Source: Maioricimonas rarisocia
Lineage (GTDB): Bacteria; Planctomycetota; Planctomycetia; Planctomycetales; Planctomycetaceae
NCBI RefSeq assembly: GCF_007747795.1
Contig: NZ_CP036275.1
Coordinates: 3,526,001 to 3,590,000, forward strand
Direction: 5' to 3'
DNA length: 64,000 nucleotides
In this document: positions 1-9,178 of the stretch, one piece after another
How the letters are laid out: each line of letters opens with the position of its first letter
Numbering within the stretch: the stretch's first letter is position 1
Position numbers and translations under genes: made by a program
The notes under the pieces: generated by a model
Told to the model about the DNA's origin: nothing
Database searches by the model: none
Seen by the model: only the letters and a program-made list of their open reading frames with translations

Positions 1-1105
1 CCTCCCAGATGTCCGCCTTTGTGCCCCGCAGCGGACCGTTCGCCCGGTGATGCTCGGCCCGGTACCCCTGAATCGACTCATCATCCACGTGGTCTTTGCG
101 AGCGTCGTCGTAGCGGTACATGAACGAACCGTTGTCGCTCGTGTACAGGACGAGCGTATTGTCCGCGACATCTGCCTCATCGATCGCATCCAGCACGCCT
201 CCCACAGTTGCATCCACCTGGGTCACAAAGTCACCGTAGGGCCCCAGGTCGGTCGTGCCGCGAAACCGCGGATGCGGCAGTACCGGTTTGTGCGGTGCCG
301 TCAACGGGAAGTAGAGGAAGAACGGCTGCTCCTGCTTCGCTTGCCGCTTGATGAATCCGGCTGCTTCTGCCTGAAGATCATCCAGAACATCTTCCATCAC
401 GAAATCGCGCGAACGTTCTCCCTTACGCAGGAAGGCCGGGAACTTCTGGGCCTGCTGCGTCAGAGACGGAAACTCGGTTGGTTTGCCGTTGCGGATAAAC
501 AGATAGGGCGGGAAGTCGAGCGACGCCGGGATCACGTGGGAGAACTCGAACCCGTGCGTATGCGGCCCGTCGTCGACCGGCTGTGAAAAGTCGAAACTGC
601 CATCGTCCTTTTTCGCGAACCCGAGCCCGAGGTGCCATTTGCCAACGATACCTGTCGTGTAACCCTGTTCTGCCAGGAAGTCTGCGACCGTCACCCGATC
701 CTGGTCGATCAGCGGCTCGCCGTAGCCGTTCAGTACGCCCCGCTTCAGGCGCGTCCGCCAGCAGTAGCGACCGGTCACCAGACCGTAGCGCGTGGGTGTG
801 CAGACCGCCGACGGCGTATGCGCATCGGTGAACGTCATACCCTCAGAGGGCAGCCGGTCGAGATGTGGTGTCGGGATGGCAGAGTCGGGGTTGAGCGCCC
901 GGACATCCCCGTATCCCATGTCGTCCGCCAGAATCACAACGATGTTGGGACGGTCCGTCTGTGCAGCGAGACTCCGACCTGCCAGGGCGAGCGTAAGAAC
1001 GATCGCAATCAGCAGCAGTGCCAGCAACGAGCGTTTGTGGGGGGCATCAGATTGTTCCAGCGGCACGGCGACGGCGTCCGAAGGTCGACGGTCAGTGACG
1101 GGCAT
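1..1105 (-). CDS. Sulfatase (arylsulfatase family), C-terminal part beyond the window edge
   Basis: Exported sulfatase that would hydrolyse a sulfate ester, probably on a polysaccharide or other organic sulfate. The start at 1105 is followed by a basic region and a hydrophobic stretch at about residues 27-42 ending in LAAQ, a likely signal peptide. The metal-binding start of the sulfatase fold, NIVVILADDMGYGD, is at about 54-67. The sulfatase signature CTPTR places the cysteine converted to formylglycine at residue 102. A GIVGKWHLG motif follows. About 368 residues are visible and the frame stays open to base 1, so the C-terminus is missing. It is divergent from the nitrite reductase genes and no functional link to them is evident. 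Substrate cannot be read from the sequence. Planctomycetes commonly carry many such enzymes. Confidence 0.93.
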   Translation of the reverse strand, partial: MPVTDRRPSDAVAVPLEQSDAPHKRSLLALLLIAIVLTLALAGRSLAAQTDRPNIVVILADDMGYGDVRALNPDSAIPTPHLDRLPSEGMTFTDAHTPSAVCTPTRYGLVTGRYCWRTRLKRGVLNGYGEPLIDQDRVTVADFLAEQGYTTGIVGKWHLGLGFAKKDDGSFDFSQPVDDGPHTHGFEFSHVIPASLDFPPYLFIRNGKPTEFPSLTQQAQKFPAFLRKGERSRDFVMEDVLDDLQAEAAGFIKRQAKQEQPFFLYFPLTAPHKPVLPHPRFRGTTDLGPYGDFVTQVDATVGGVLDAIDEADVADNTLVLYTSDNGSFMYRYDDARKDHVDDESIQGYRAEHHRANGPLRGTKADIWE

Positions 1106-1413
1106 GGTGATGTCCAGGTTGATCGATGTGAGCGAAGACGCGGGCAGGGTGAGATGCCCGCCGAAGTGTCGATGATTGTCCATCAGGGGCCCGGCAGCGT
1201 CAAACCAGTTGTCGGTCGATCGGTCCGCAACGGGTGCGAATCCGCACACCGCTGTGACGGTGCACACCAGATCCGTATGTGGAGGGAGATCTCCGTTCGT
1301 ACGATTCTCTGGCTCTCCGGAACGTGAATTCGCGGTCATGCGGGCAGACGACTTCGGAACCGGACCGCGGTTTGCTGTACGCTGGCCCGGTCAGTTTCTG
1401 TTCGACGCAATCA
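1106..1413. other. Divergent intergenic region between the sulfatase and nrfH
   Basis: This 308-base spacer must hold the promoters of both divergent transcription units. I see no convincing FNR/Crp-type palindrome, hairpin or small gene in it. Frames that are open here are extensions of frames overlapping nrfH or the sulfatase. Confidence 0.5.
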
Positions 1414-1953
1414 ATGGGCCTCCCGATGTCCCCACCGCAGGATCCACCCCACGCCGATGCCGTTTCTGCCGACGCCGTTCCCACCGATCGAAGGTCCTGG
1501 ACGTGGGGCAGCATCACGTGGATTGTTATCGGAGTCATGGTCGGTGTGATGTGCGGGCTGGGGACGTTCACCTTCGGCTACGGCCAGGGCGCGAGTTACC
1601 TCAGCAACGATCCCAACTCGTGTGCCAACTGCCACGTGATGCAGAACCATCTGAACGACTGGCAGAAGTCGAGTCATCGCCACGTCGCGGTCTGCAACGA
1701 CTGCCACCTGCCGCACGATCCGATCGGCAAATGGGTCGTCAAGGGCGACAACGGCTTCTTCCATTCGCTGGCATTCACGTTCGAGAACTTCCACGAGCCG
1801 ATCCAGATCAAGCCCCGCAACCGCCGGGTGACCCAGTACGCCTGCATGCACTGTCACCAGGACTTCATTCATCAGACGCTTCCCTCCGACAGCGAGGTCG
1901 AGATGCTCGCGTGCATCCACTGTCACCGGGATGTCGGACATGCGGGCCGATAA
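1414..1953 (+). CDS. nrfH: NrfH-type tetraheme cytochrome c (nitrite reductase small subunit)
   Basis: Membrane-anchored cytochrome c of the NapC/NirT family that passes electrons from quinol to NrfA. Counting from the ATG at 1414 (179 residues), one transmembrane helix lies at about 33-54, followed by four CxxCH heme-binding motifs: CANCH (70-74), CNDCH (94-98), CMHCH (144-148) and CIHCH (167-171). Size and heme number fit NrfH. A second ATG four codons downstream (1426) is an equally good start and neither has an obvious Shine-Dalgarno. The gene is followed after 63 bases by nrfA on the same strand, the standard nrfHA order, so the two products very probably form the membrane nitrite reductase complex. 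Confidence 0.93.
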   Translation: MGLPMSPPQDPPHADAVSADAVPTDRRSWTWGSITWIVIGVMVGVMCGLGTFTFGYGQGASYLSNDPNSCANCHVMQNHLNDWQKSSHRHVAVCNDCHLPHDPIGKWVVKGDNGFFHSLAFTFENFHEPIQIKPRNRRVTQYACMHCHQDFIHQTLPSDSEVEMLACIHCHRDVGHAGR

Positions 1954-2016
1954 CTGCCGCCAGCCGTAGCCCGCCTCTTATCAAGCAACGACTCGCCTCC
2001 GGAATCATCAGCGACC

Positions 2017-3675
2017 ATGAGCAATCCAGCTTCCGAGAACAAGCGCACTGCAGCGTTAAACAGCACCGCGATGCCCGCTCTGCCCCGCTCCGGACGGCAA
2101 CGCATGCTGCTGGCCGCGGTCGTCTTCGGTACGGCGGTCATCACAGTGGGAGTGGCGGCCCTGCTCGTCAGCATCTTCGAACGCAAGCAGGAAGCCCGCC
2201 GTCCGTTCGTCCGACTCGTCGAGGTGGACGAAGTGACCACCGACCCCGCCGTCTGGGGAGTCAACTGGCCCGATCAGTTCGACTCCTACCAGCGCTCGGT
2301 CGATACCGAGGAGACCGAGCACGGCGGCTCGAGCGCACTGCCCGAGAGCAAGCTCGAACAGAGCCCGTGGCTGAAGCGGCTCTACGCCGGGTATGCGTTC
2401 AGTCTCGACTACCGCGAGGCTCGCGGCCACGCCTACATGCTGCACGATCAGGAAGTGACCGAGCGCGTCACCAAACGAACCCAGAGCGGCGCCTGCCTGC
2501 ACTGTCATGCGTCGATCATTCCGACCTATCGCCGCATCGGCCTCGAGGCCATGGAACAGGACGCGAGCTCCGAAGCGCTGGCCGCAGGCTTCAACTGGCC
2601 CGCCGTCATGGAAGGATTCCGCATCGCCAGCACGATGGAGTACGACGCCGCCCATGCCGAGCTGCTCAAAACACCCGATGGCAGCCCGGAGAATCAGGTC
2701 GCCAGTTCGGACGGAGACCCGCATGTCGGCGGCGCACACCCGGTCAGCTGTGTCGACTGCCACGATCCCGACAGCATGCGCGTCCGCGTGACCCGCCCTG
2801 GCTTCATCAACGGCATTGCCGCACTGGCCGAAAGCGACGATCCGATCCCCCACCTGCCCAGCGTTGGCCGCTGGCGCGAAGGCGATCGCGAGCAGCCGTA
2901 CAATCCCAATCAGCACGCCAGTCGCCAGGAGATGCGGACCTTCGTCTGTGCCCAGTGTCACGTCGAATACTACTGTGCCAGCAAGGAGACGCTCTTCTTC
3001 CCGTGGGAAAACGGACTCAAAGCCGAGCAGATCGAGGAGACGTTCGATAACCACGTCTTCCCCGACGGCACCCCGTTCTTCGACTACAGGCATGGTGAGA
3101 CCGGAGCGGCAGTCTATAAGGTCCAGCATCCCGAGTTTGAACTCTGGAGCCAGGGGATCCACGCGCGGGCCGGCGTCAGTTGTGCCGACTGTCACATGCC
3201 GTACGAACGCCGCGGCGCGATGAAGGTGAGCAGCCACTGGGTCCGCAGTCCGATGCTCAGTATCAACCGTTCGTGTCAGGTCTGTCACAACGTGCCCGAA
3301 GAGGAACTCAAGGGGCGTGTCGAAGCGATCCAGGCCCGCACGAACTCGCTGCTGACCCGGGCGGCCGGCGCGATGACCGACATGCTGGATGCGATTCGGG
3401 CGGCTCAGGCAGCCGGGGCGACGGACGAGCAGCTGCAGCCGATCTTCGAACTGCAGAAGAAGGGAATGTGGCGACTCGACTTCATCAGCAGCGAGAACTC
3501 GAAGGGCTTCCATGCCGACCAGGAAGCAGCCCGCATTCTTGGTGAATCGATCGACTACTGCCGCCAGGCCCAGGCTCAGGCCCTGCAGCTTCGGGCGCCG
3601 GACGCCCCCGCGTCCGATCGCCCGGCCGAACCGGTCCGGGGGGTGACTCCCGCTGGGAAACCGGCGGAGGAATAA
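2017..3675 (+). CDS. nrfA: Ammonia-forming cytochrome c nitrite reductase (NrfA), all-CxxCH variant
   Basis: Pentaheme enzyme that reduces nitrite to ammonium with six electrons on the outer side of the cytoplasmic membrane. 552 residues with a hydrophobic segment at about 31-52 that could be a signal anchor. Five heme motifs are visible: CLHCH (160-164), CVDCH (245-249), CAQCH (311-315), CADCH (389-393) and CQVCH (420-424). The CAQCH motif runs into VEYYC, where the family's active-site tyrosine sits. In most NrfA proteins the first, catalytic heme is bound by CxxCK; here it is CxxCH, as in some epsilonproteobacterial enzymes. It lies directly downstream of nrfH. Alternative members of the multiheme family (octaheme reductases, HAO) are excluded by heme number and order. 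Confidence 0.93.
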   Translation: MSNPASENKRTAALNSTAMPALPRSGRQRMLLAAVVFGTAVITVGVAALLVSIFERKQEARRPFVRLVEVDEVTTDPAVWGVNWPDQFDSYQRSVDTEETEHGGSSALPESKLEQSPWLKRLYAGYAFSLDYREARGHAYMLHDQEVTERVTKRTQSGACLHCHASIIPTYRRIGLEAMEQDASSEALAAGFNWPAVMEGFRIASTMEYDAAHAELLKTPDGSPENQVASSDGDPHVGGAHPVSCVDCHDPDSMRVRVTRPGFINGIAALAESDDPIPHLPSVGRWREGDREQPYNPNQHASRQEMRTFVCAQCHVEYYCASKETLFFPWENGLKAEQIEETFDNHVFPDGTPFFDYRHGETGAAVYKVQHPEFELWSQGIHARAGVSCADCHMPYERRGAMKVSSHWVRSPMLSINRSCQVCHNVPEEELKGRVEAIQARTNSLLTRAAGAMTDMLDAIRAAQAAGATDEQLQPIFELQKKGMWRLDFISSENSKGFHADQEAARILGESIDYCRQAQAQALQLRAPDAPASDRPAEPVRGVTPAGKPAEE

Positions 3676-3723
3676 GTGGCGTTCCGCTCGGCGGCGGCCA
3701 AAGACTCACACGAAACGACGAAG

Positions 3724-5592
3724 TCATGGCGTGGCGTTCGGGCGCAGGTCTGCTTCGCGATGATCGGTCGGCTCCTCCAGCAGGGGCAGGCCCGCCTGCT
3801 CACGGATTCGGTTCGCCTCCTCCCGTGACACCTCATAGATCCGGATCGTCCGCGCGACCATTTCGACCGGCTCCAGCTCCCGCAGCCATGCGTACTCAGA
3901 GTCCTCCCGGTACAGCGGAATCACGCCGATCGCATACCGACCGGGGGCCGGCCCTCCATCGTCCGGAAGCGGACCAGTCCCGGTCAGCAGCCGCGGAATC
4001 CCTTCTTTCGGCAGGTCCACCAGCGCCCGTGAGTTCAGGACGTCCGGGAGCGTATGAACGACGCCGTCGAGCGGCCGGTCCGGGTTCTCGCGGGCCCATT
4101 TCTCCAGCAGCAGAATGTCCTGCCCCCAGTCGATATTGCTGTTGAGAAGATGTCGGTGGCCATTCAGCGGGCCGCCCGCCAGCATGTTGAAGAACGAATG
4201 CGTATGTGGGAATTCCGCCAGGCTGGCCAGCACGCCTGCGGCTGCAAGCACCCAGCCGGCAGCAGCCAGACGCGGGTGACGCTGCGGCCGGGCACAACAG
4301 ACTCCGATCGCGACCGCCACAAATGCGACTGACGGCAGCACATACCGCAGGTGGTGATTGAATCCGGTCTGCAAGCTGACGAAGACGAACAGTGCCAGCG
4401 GCGCCGTCAGCAGGGCCACCGCCTCGGCCAGGCCGTTGCGCGTGATCCCCAGCGTCAGCACGCTTCCGGCCGCCAGCAGCCCCAGCAGCAGAAAGCCGAC
4501 CGGCTCCTTCACCAGCAAACCGTAAGAGTAATAGTACCACCACCCCTTCCGCCGCCATTCGCCCCGCAGGTACGACGGGAAGTCAAACTCGAAGTCCAGC
4601 TTCTGCCGATCGATCCCCAGCAGGACGTTAACCGGCAACGGAACGGGGATCGCAGCCAGCGGCGTCTGCGCAAAGCGGTTGCCGGGGGCTTCAAACCGGT
4701 CTTCACCGTCCCGTTCGCCCGCGAGGGCATCGCTATAGAACTGGTAGTCCCCCAGCGGCTTCAGCGTCCCCTCGAATCCGTAACCCGTGTTGATCACATA
4801 CAGGGCGACCAGCATGATGATCGCCAGGTGACCGGCGTCGGTCCGCCACGGCACAGACGGCCGGACGATCCAGCGATGCAGCAGCCACTGCAAAGGCCAG
4901 ACCGCCACCAGGATCACCCAGGTGAACTTCGTCAGTTCCACCAGACCAAGTACCACGCCGGCAAGAAACGCCCGTCCCAACGTGCGCCTCAGCAGCCATC
5001 GACGGAAGGCGTAGCACGCCGCCAGCCCCAGTGCTGCCGCACCGGCATCGGGCGTCATCAATTGTGCGTTGGTCAGCACCAGGGGCGAAAAGGCCCACAC
5101 CGTGACCGACAGCATTCCCCCCGCCTCGCCGAACAACTCCCGCGACCACCGCCAGATGATCCACAGCGCCAGCAGCGCAAACGGCAGGCAGGCCAGCCGC
5201 GCCGCCCTCAGCAGTGTCATATACCCCGGACCGTTCGCTTCAATCATATCGCGGCCGAGGTCCCACTCGGGACGGTCGAACTCATACGGAGGATTCCACC
5301 TCCATTCGACGCCCACGTCCCGAAAGATCAGTGGGGCCGTCGCCACCATCCGGATCAGCGGCGGATTGACGCGGTACAGGTCGAACCGCCCCGTATGCCA
5401 GTGCGAGAGCCCGGCCGGAATGTGGCCGACTTCATCCCAGCCGGGACCGTGGATGGAAGCACCGTAGACGAGCAGCCCCACATGCACGACGACAACGGCG
5501 GCCAGCGCGAAGCGGACGAACCGGTTCAGACCTTCGTCGGTGGTTGCAGCGGCTGCCACCTGCGGAACTTCCAGAGAGTCTGAATCGCGCAT
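3724..5592 (-). CDS. GT-C fold membrane glycosyltransferase (PMT/ArnT-like)
   Basis: Polytopic membrane protein of 622 residues resembling the dolichyl-phosphate-mannose protein mannosyltransferase / ArnT superfamily, which transfer a sugar from a polyprenyl-phosphate donor outside the cytoplasmic membrane. After a first helix at about 27-45 comes GPGWDEVGHIPAG, with an acidic pair (D53, E54) in the first external loop, the usual catalytic position of GT-C enzymes. Many further hydrophobic helices follow. The ATG at 5592 has AAGGA upstream and overlaps the end of the MauE-GT2 gene by 67 bases, suggesting translational coupling. It is the last gene of the five-gene cluster 9541-3724. A GT2 of polyprenyl-phosphate-sugar-synthase type next to a GT-C enzyme is a typical donor/transferase pair. 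Sugar and acceptor are unknown. Confidence 0.8.
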   Translation of the reverse strand: MRDSDSLEVPQVAAAATTDEGLNRFVRFALAAVVVVHVGLLVYGASIHGPGWDEVGHIPAGLSHWHTGRFDLYRVNPPLIRMVATAPLIFRDVGVEWRWNPPYEFDRPEWDLGRDMIEANGPGYMTLLRAARLACLPFALLALWIIWRWSRELFGEAGGMLSVTVWAFSPLVLTNAQLMTPDAGAAALGLAACYAFRRWLLRRTLGRAFLAGVVLGLVELTKFTWVILVAVWPLQWLLHRWIVRPSVPWRTDAGHLAIIMLVALYVINTGYGFEGTLKPLGDYQFYSDALAGERDGEDRFEAPGNRFAQTPLAAIPVPLPVNVLLGIDRQKLDFEFDFPSYLRGEWRRKGWWYYYSYGLLVKEPVGFLLLGLLAAGSVLTLGITRNGLAEAVALLTAPLALFVFVSLQTGFNHHLRYVLPSVAFVAVAIGVCCARPQRHPRLAAAGWVLAAAGVLASLAEFPHTHSFFNMLAGGPLNGHRHLLNSNIDWGQDILLLEKWARENPDRPLDGVVHTLPDVLNSRALVDLPKEGIPRLLTGTGPLPDDGGPAPGRYAIGVIPLYREDSEYAWLRELEPVEMVARTIRIYEVSREEANRIREQAGLPLLEEPTDHREADLRPNATP

Positions 5593-6776
5593 ACGGCATC
5601 CTTGAATCGGATCTTCTTGCCTTCGTCGGTCGAACGCGGGTAGTAGCTGATCGGGATCTCAACGATCGACAGCCCCAGCCGGGCCGCCTTGGCCGTCACC
5701 TCCGGACAGAACTCGAACCCCTCGCACGTCAGCTGCATGCGGCGCAGGTCAGCGGTTCGAAACAGCTTGTAACAGGTGGCCTCGTCCGTCACCCGCCAGC
5801 CGTACAGCAGCCGCACCGCCAGGTTGAGCACCGAGACTCCCGCGGAATAGATGTTCCTGCGTGAGGTGGCGATGCCGGTTTTCGCTCCGAGAACGCGCGA
5901 GCCGTACACGACATCCACCTGCCGGCTGTCCATGGCACGAATCAAAGCGTCAATCTGCTGCGGGTCGTATTCGAGGTCGGCATCCTGAATCACGGTCAGC
6001 TCGCGGTCGGCGACTTCCAGTGCCGTGCGGATCGCCGCCCCTTTGCCGCGGTTCGCCGGGTGCATCAGGACGCGCACACCCGGCAGATCGGCAAGTTGCT
6101 TAATTCGCTCGGCCGTCCCATCAGACGAGCCGTCGTCGACAATGAGCAGTTCCCAGTCCCACCCGCAGTCATCGGCAACCTGGCGGACCCGTGTGACGAC
6201 CTCGTCGATCGTGGTGAGCTCGTTGTAGACCGGCATGATGATGGAGATGCCGGGCGACGTTGATCGGCAGGAGGCCGTCGTCGCCTGAACGGACACCGCT
6301 TCCAGATCGGCATCGATCATCTCGGACACCCCGTCGACATGGGAGAGAGCGTCATCGAGCGATGGATCCTGAAGGGAGGGCACCGTGAGCACTGCCCCCA
6401 GAACTCCCACACCCGCCAGGCTGCTCGCGAGTGCGAGTGACGCGATGCCAACCGGTTGCTCCGCCATCGCGCCGAAGCAGCCGCAGTCGACCGGAATCCC
6501 CCGAAGCAACACCGTTGACTGCACTGTCAGGAAGACCGCGCCGAGCATCGCGGCAGCGGTAAAAGGAGTCTTCGACCGGATCCCCGGTGCGATCAGAACC
6601 GCCGCCAGCATCAGGTGCAGCCACGGAAGTACTGCCGCTGTAATGCTCGCGAGCGAAGTGGGGATCAGCTGGTAGTCGAGGATCGTTCCGAAGAAAACGT
6701 ACTTGTTCGCGACGTGTTGCGTTCCAGACATCCACAGCAGCATCGCGCAATACCAGGCACATCCGAGACGCAACAT
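5526..6776 (-). CDS. MauE/DoxX-like redox membrane domain fused to a GT2 glycosyltransferase
   Basis: Two-domain protein of 416 residues. Residues about 1-132 form a four-helix membrane domain with VDCGCFG (C98 and C100), the signature of MauE/DoxX-like redox-associated membrane proteins; MauE is required for maturation of the disulfide-rich methylamine dehydrogenase small subunit. After a linker, residues about 175-400 are a GT2 (GT-A fold) glycosyltransferase similar to polyprenyl-phosphate mannose synthases: IIMPVYNE, VDDGSSDGT (213-221), NRGKGAA, and QDADLEYDP with the DxD-type motif near 265-267. The TGA of the upstream C39-rhodanese gene shares one base with this ATG (TGATG), so the genes are translationally coupled. 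I do not know this fusion as a described protein. A sequencing frameshift joining two genes is unlikely because the linker is in frame and uninterrupted. Confidence 0.85.
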   Translation of the reverse strand: MLRLGCAWYCAMLLWMSGTQHVANKYVFFGTILDYQLIPTSLASITAAVLPWLHLMLAAVLIAPGIRSKTPFTAAAMLGAVFLTVQSTVLLRGIPVDCGCFGAMAEQPVGIASLALASSLAGVGVLGAVLTVPSLQDPSLDDALSHVDGVSEMIDADLEAVSVQATTASCRSTSPGISIIMPVYNELTTIDEVVTRVRQVADDCGWDWELLIVDDGSSDGTAERIKQLADLPGVRVLMHPANRGKGAAIRTALEVADRELTVIQDADLEYDPQQIDALIRAMDSRQVDVVYGSRVLGAKTGIATSRRNIYSAGVSVLNLAVRLLYGWRVTDEATCYKLFRTADLRRMQLTCEGFEFCPEVTAKAARLGLSIVEIPISYYPRSTDEGKKIRFKDAVCAIQTLWKFRRWQPLQPPTKV

Positions 6777-7948
6777 CAGCCCGCCTCCTCTTCCAGGGGA
6801 ATGCTCGCCAGAGAGTTTGCAGCGTCCTCGCTGCCCTTCTTAGCGCGAGGTGGTTCGACCGGTGCACCCGCCTTCTGCCATTCGTAGTAGCCGCCCGCAA
6901 AGAGCCTGATGTCGTCGAAGCCGTGTCCACGTAGTCGCTCCGCGACCGCGTGAGCGAAGGCGCACCCCTCACTCTGGCAATAGACGATCAGTTTCGCGTG
7001 CCGCGGCAACCTCTGGACCAGTTCGTCTTCCTCCGCAAAAGTCGCATCGATCGGCAGACTGTATGCGCCCGGAATGTGGCCGTACCCGTAGTCGCGGGCA
7101 AATCTGGCGTCGATCCAGACAAGGTTTGAAGTCTCCCGGAATGCCCCGTGAAGCTCGATTGCCTCTTCGACGCTGATAACAGGGAGCTCACCGGGTGCCC
7201 GCACGCTCGCGATGGAACCGCGTGCCTCACTGCTGCGAAGCAGGCCGACGGGATCGAGCAGGTCCATTCCGACAGCAGTGGCGGAAAGCGCCATCAGCAG
7301 ACCGCCCGCGCGGAACGTGGATTGCAGCCCACCAACGGCTGCCCTGGGAGTCCATCGATCCAGCATCCGCACGATCGGGAAACAGAGGCATCCGACGAGC
7401 AAGAGCATTCCCCACCGCTTGCCGGTCCCGACCGTCTCCCACAGGCCCAGCTCCAGCGACGAATCGGACGTGGCGATGCCGACACTGTCCCACAACGCCA
7501 GCAGCCGGGCGAAGCTCATGGACGTCCGCCCCCGCGACGGATCGAGAACCACCGCTTCGCCGTCACGTTCTCCCAGGTAGACGACCCAATGTTCGTACTC
7601 ACGTCGTCCCTGGCTGCCGCGAACGTGAAGGATTACAGGGGCTGATGCCGTCTTGAGATCGAAAACGCTCAGCCCGTTGAAACTCTTCGCGGCAACGCCA
7701 TGATCCTCAAGTGCACGGACGATCTCATCAGCGGTGCTGCCGCGATAGCTGGAGACGTACTCCGGTTCGAGCAGCGATTCGAACGGAACGCGCTGCGAGA
7801 AGTGATCCAGTACGGTGTAGGCAGAATAGACTCCGCAATAATGGTCCTGTGACCAGGCCACCGCCGGCAGCATCAAGATGTAGCAGAGAGCCGACAGCGA
7901 CAGACTGACACGTCTCCGAGATGAAGACACCATCCTGGCGTGAGACAT
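6776..7948 (-). CDS. Exported C39-like cysteine peptidase fused to a rhodanese domain
   Basis: Protein of 390 residues with an N-terminal signal sequence (basic residues then hydrophobic 14-32). Residues about 35-160 resemble the C39 (double-glycine) peptidase fold: catalytic-type Cys in DHYCGVYSA (C38), His in YEHWVVY (H120) and Asp in VVLDPSRG (D136), so the triad looks intact. One or two transmembrane segments follow (about 178-194 and 213-229). Residues about 255-365 are a rhodanese domain with VYCQSEGC (C324) as the active-site loop and a GGYYEW end. Unlike bacteriocin transporters it has no ABC domain and should act outside the cytoplasm. It sits between the exported membrane-anchored protein upstream (42-base gap) and the MauE-GT2 gene. 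The likely substrate is the Gly-Gly-containing Cys-rich protein of this cluster, an inference from neighbourhood. Confidence 0.83.
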   Translation of the reverse strand: MSHARMVSSSRRRVSLSLSALCYILMLPAVAWSQDHYCGVYSAYTVLDHFSQRVPFESLLEPEYVSSYRGSTADEIVRALEDHGVAAKSFNGLSVFDLKTASAPVILHVRGSQGRREYEHWVVYLGERDGEAVVLDPSRGRTSMSFARLLALWDSVGIATSDSSLELGLWETVGTGKRWGMLLLVGCLCFPIVRMLDRWTPRAAVGGLQSTFRAGGLLMALSATAVGMDLLDPVGLLRSSEARGSIASVRAPGELPVISVEEAIELHGAFRETSNLVWIDARFARDYGYGHIPGAYSLPIDATFAEEDELVQRLPRHAKLIVYCQSEGCAFAHAVAERLRGHGFDDIRLFAGGYYEWQKAGAPVEPPRAKKGSEDAANSLASIPLEEEAG

Positions 7949-7990
7949 GGTGAGCCCCCCAACATGTGATCGGTATTTGCAGCAGAAGAG

Positions 7991-9091
7991 TCAATGCTGG
8001 CTCGAACGGTGCCAGATGAACCACCCGGTCAAGGCAATTGCCGCGGCGCCAAGCGCCATGAGCAGCAGCCGGCGCACCGGCGACTCGAAGAACGGCTGGT
8101 CGATGAGTGACTGCAGCGTCCTGCGGTCGATCTTGCGGACGATCTCGCCGTTTTCCCAGACGAAATCGATTCCCATGTAGTCATTTACCTGCACACGAGT
8201 TCCGTCGGGAATGTCGATAAAAAAGTCCCCGTAGCGACCACTGATCTCGGTCGGGGGACCGATCTCTTCGAGCGTGTGGACCTGATACGTCGTTTCCCAT
8301 TTGCGGTCGGACGTCAGCACGAGATCCCAGGTTTGAACACGGGACGGCACGTCAGTGCCTTCAAACGATTCCCACTCCAGAAACTCGATCGCCCGCGCGA
8401 CGACGATGCCCGAGTCAGCGGGGGAGCGATTCATCCGCTGAATCTCGACCTTCGATGGTTGCGTACTCTCCGCATCAGGGAAGTAGAAACGGATTTCCCA
8501 ATCGGCGTACGTTCCACGGATCTCCCGATGATCATTCTCGCTGCTCCATGTCACCTCTGCGAGAAGCTGCGAAAACTCGGGGAGCGCACGAAGGGAGAGA
8601 TATCCATACCAGATTCCATCACCGGCATACGCAGCATACCCTTCGAAGGGAACTTTCAGCGGACCTTCACTGAAGGCCTCGATGCCGTCTCTGGCATCAG
8701 CACCTCGAAAGTTGACATTGGCCAATCGCTCGCGGGAAGCCAGCACCTTGATCCTGGGAGACTCCTCGTCGCCATGCTCTACGATCGTGCAGGAGTTCCG
8801 ATCGGAACTTAGGACCTCGCTCACCAGGCCGGAAAACAATTCTTGTTCCTCGAAGCGTTTCCTGACGTCAAATGCAGACCGCCCCTCAACGACCTTCCCC
8901 GCAACATTCAGGGTTACGCGGCGCCCCAGCAGAACGTCGCGAAACGCCATCGCAACATCCAGCCGCGCGTTTGCATTCGATGGTGATGCTCCGAAGCTCG
9001 TACTCTCCACCAGTGGCGACAGCGTGAGAAACATCAACGCCGTAGCGGCGCAAGCCAGTGAAGTACGTCGCGAAGCCAGACAACCGGCCAT
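7991..9091 (-). CDS. Exported, C-terminally membrane-anchored protein of unknown function
   Basis: 366 residues. N-terminal signal sequence (hydrophobic about 11-28), a soluble beta-rich domain, and a C-terminal transmembrane helix (about 340-358) ending in a short basic tail, so the body should be outside the cytoplasm. The start at 9091 has a good Shine-Dalgarno (GAAAGGTGA). Near the C-terminus is FFIDIPDGTRVQVNDY followed by a short strand and a basic patch; a similar FxFPxGTxVxD pattern occurs in the exported protein at 13304-14371, suggesting distant relatives with a LolA/LolB-like beta fold. No catalytic motif is visible. It lies second in the cluster, 87 bases after the Cys-rich protein gene, and may bind or present that product. 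Function unknown. Confidence 0.8.
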   Translation of the reverse strand: MAGCLASRRTSLACAATALMFLTLSPLVESTSFGASPSNANARLDVAMAFRDVLLGRRVTLNVAGKVVEGRSAFDVRKRFEEQELFSGLVSEVLSSDRNSCTIVEHGDEESPRIKVLASRERLANVNFRGADARDGIEAFSEGPLKVPFEGYAAYAGDGIWYGYLSLRALPEFSQLLAEVTWSSENDHREIRGTYADWEIRFYFPDAESTQPSKVEIQRMNRSPADSGIVVARAIEFLEWESFEGTDVPSRVQTWDLVLTSDRKWETTYQVHTLEEIGPPTEISGRYGDFFIDIPDGTRVQVNDYMGIDFVWENGEIVRKIDRRTLQSLIDQPFFESPVRRLLLMALGAAAIALTGWFIWHRSSQH

Positions 9092-9178
9092 CGGCGGTCA
9101 CCTTTCGTACAGAAAGTGCATGTTAAGAGCCCGGCCGCCCAGCGCGCTGTCCACTGCGGCGGCCGGGACGAGGTTCAT

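Noticed and set aside
2056-3513. Long open frame on the minus strand opposite nrfA (about 485 codons)
   Set aside because: It is the reverse of the heme-protein gene, Val/Arg/Ala-rich, with no motif. High G+C creates such antisense frames.
4351-5583. Open frame on the plus strand opposite the GT-C transferase (about 410 codons)
   Set aside because: Gln/Arg/Pro-rich translation with no domain; the minus-strand membrane protein explains the DNA.
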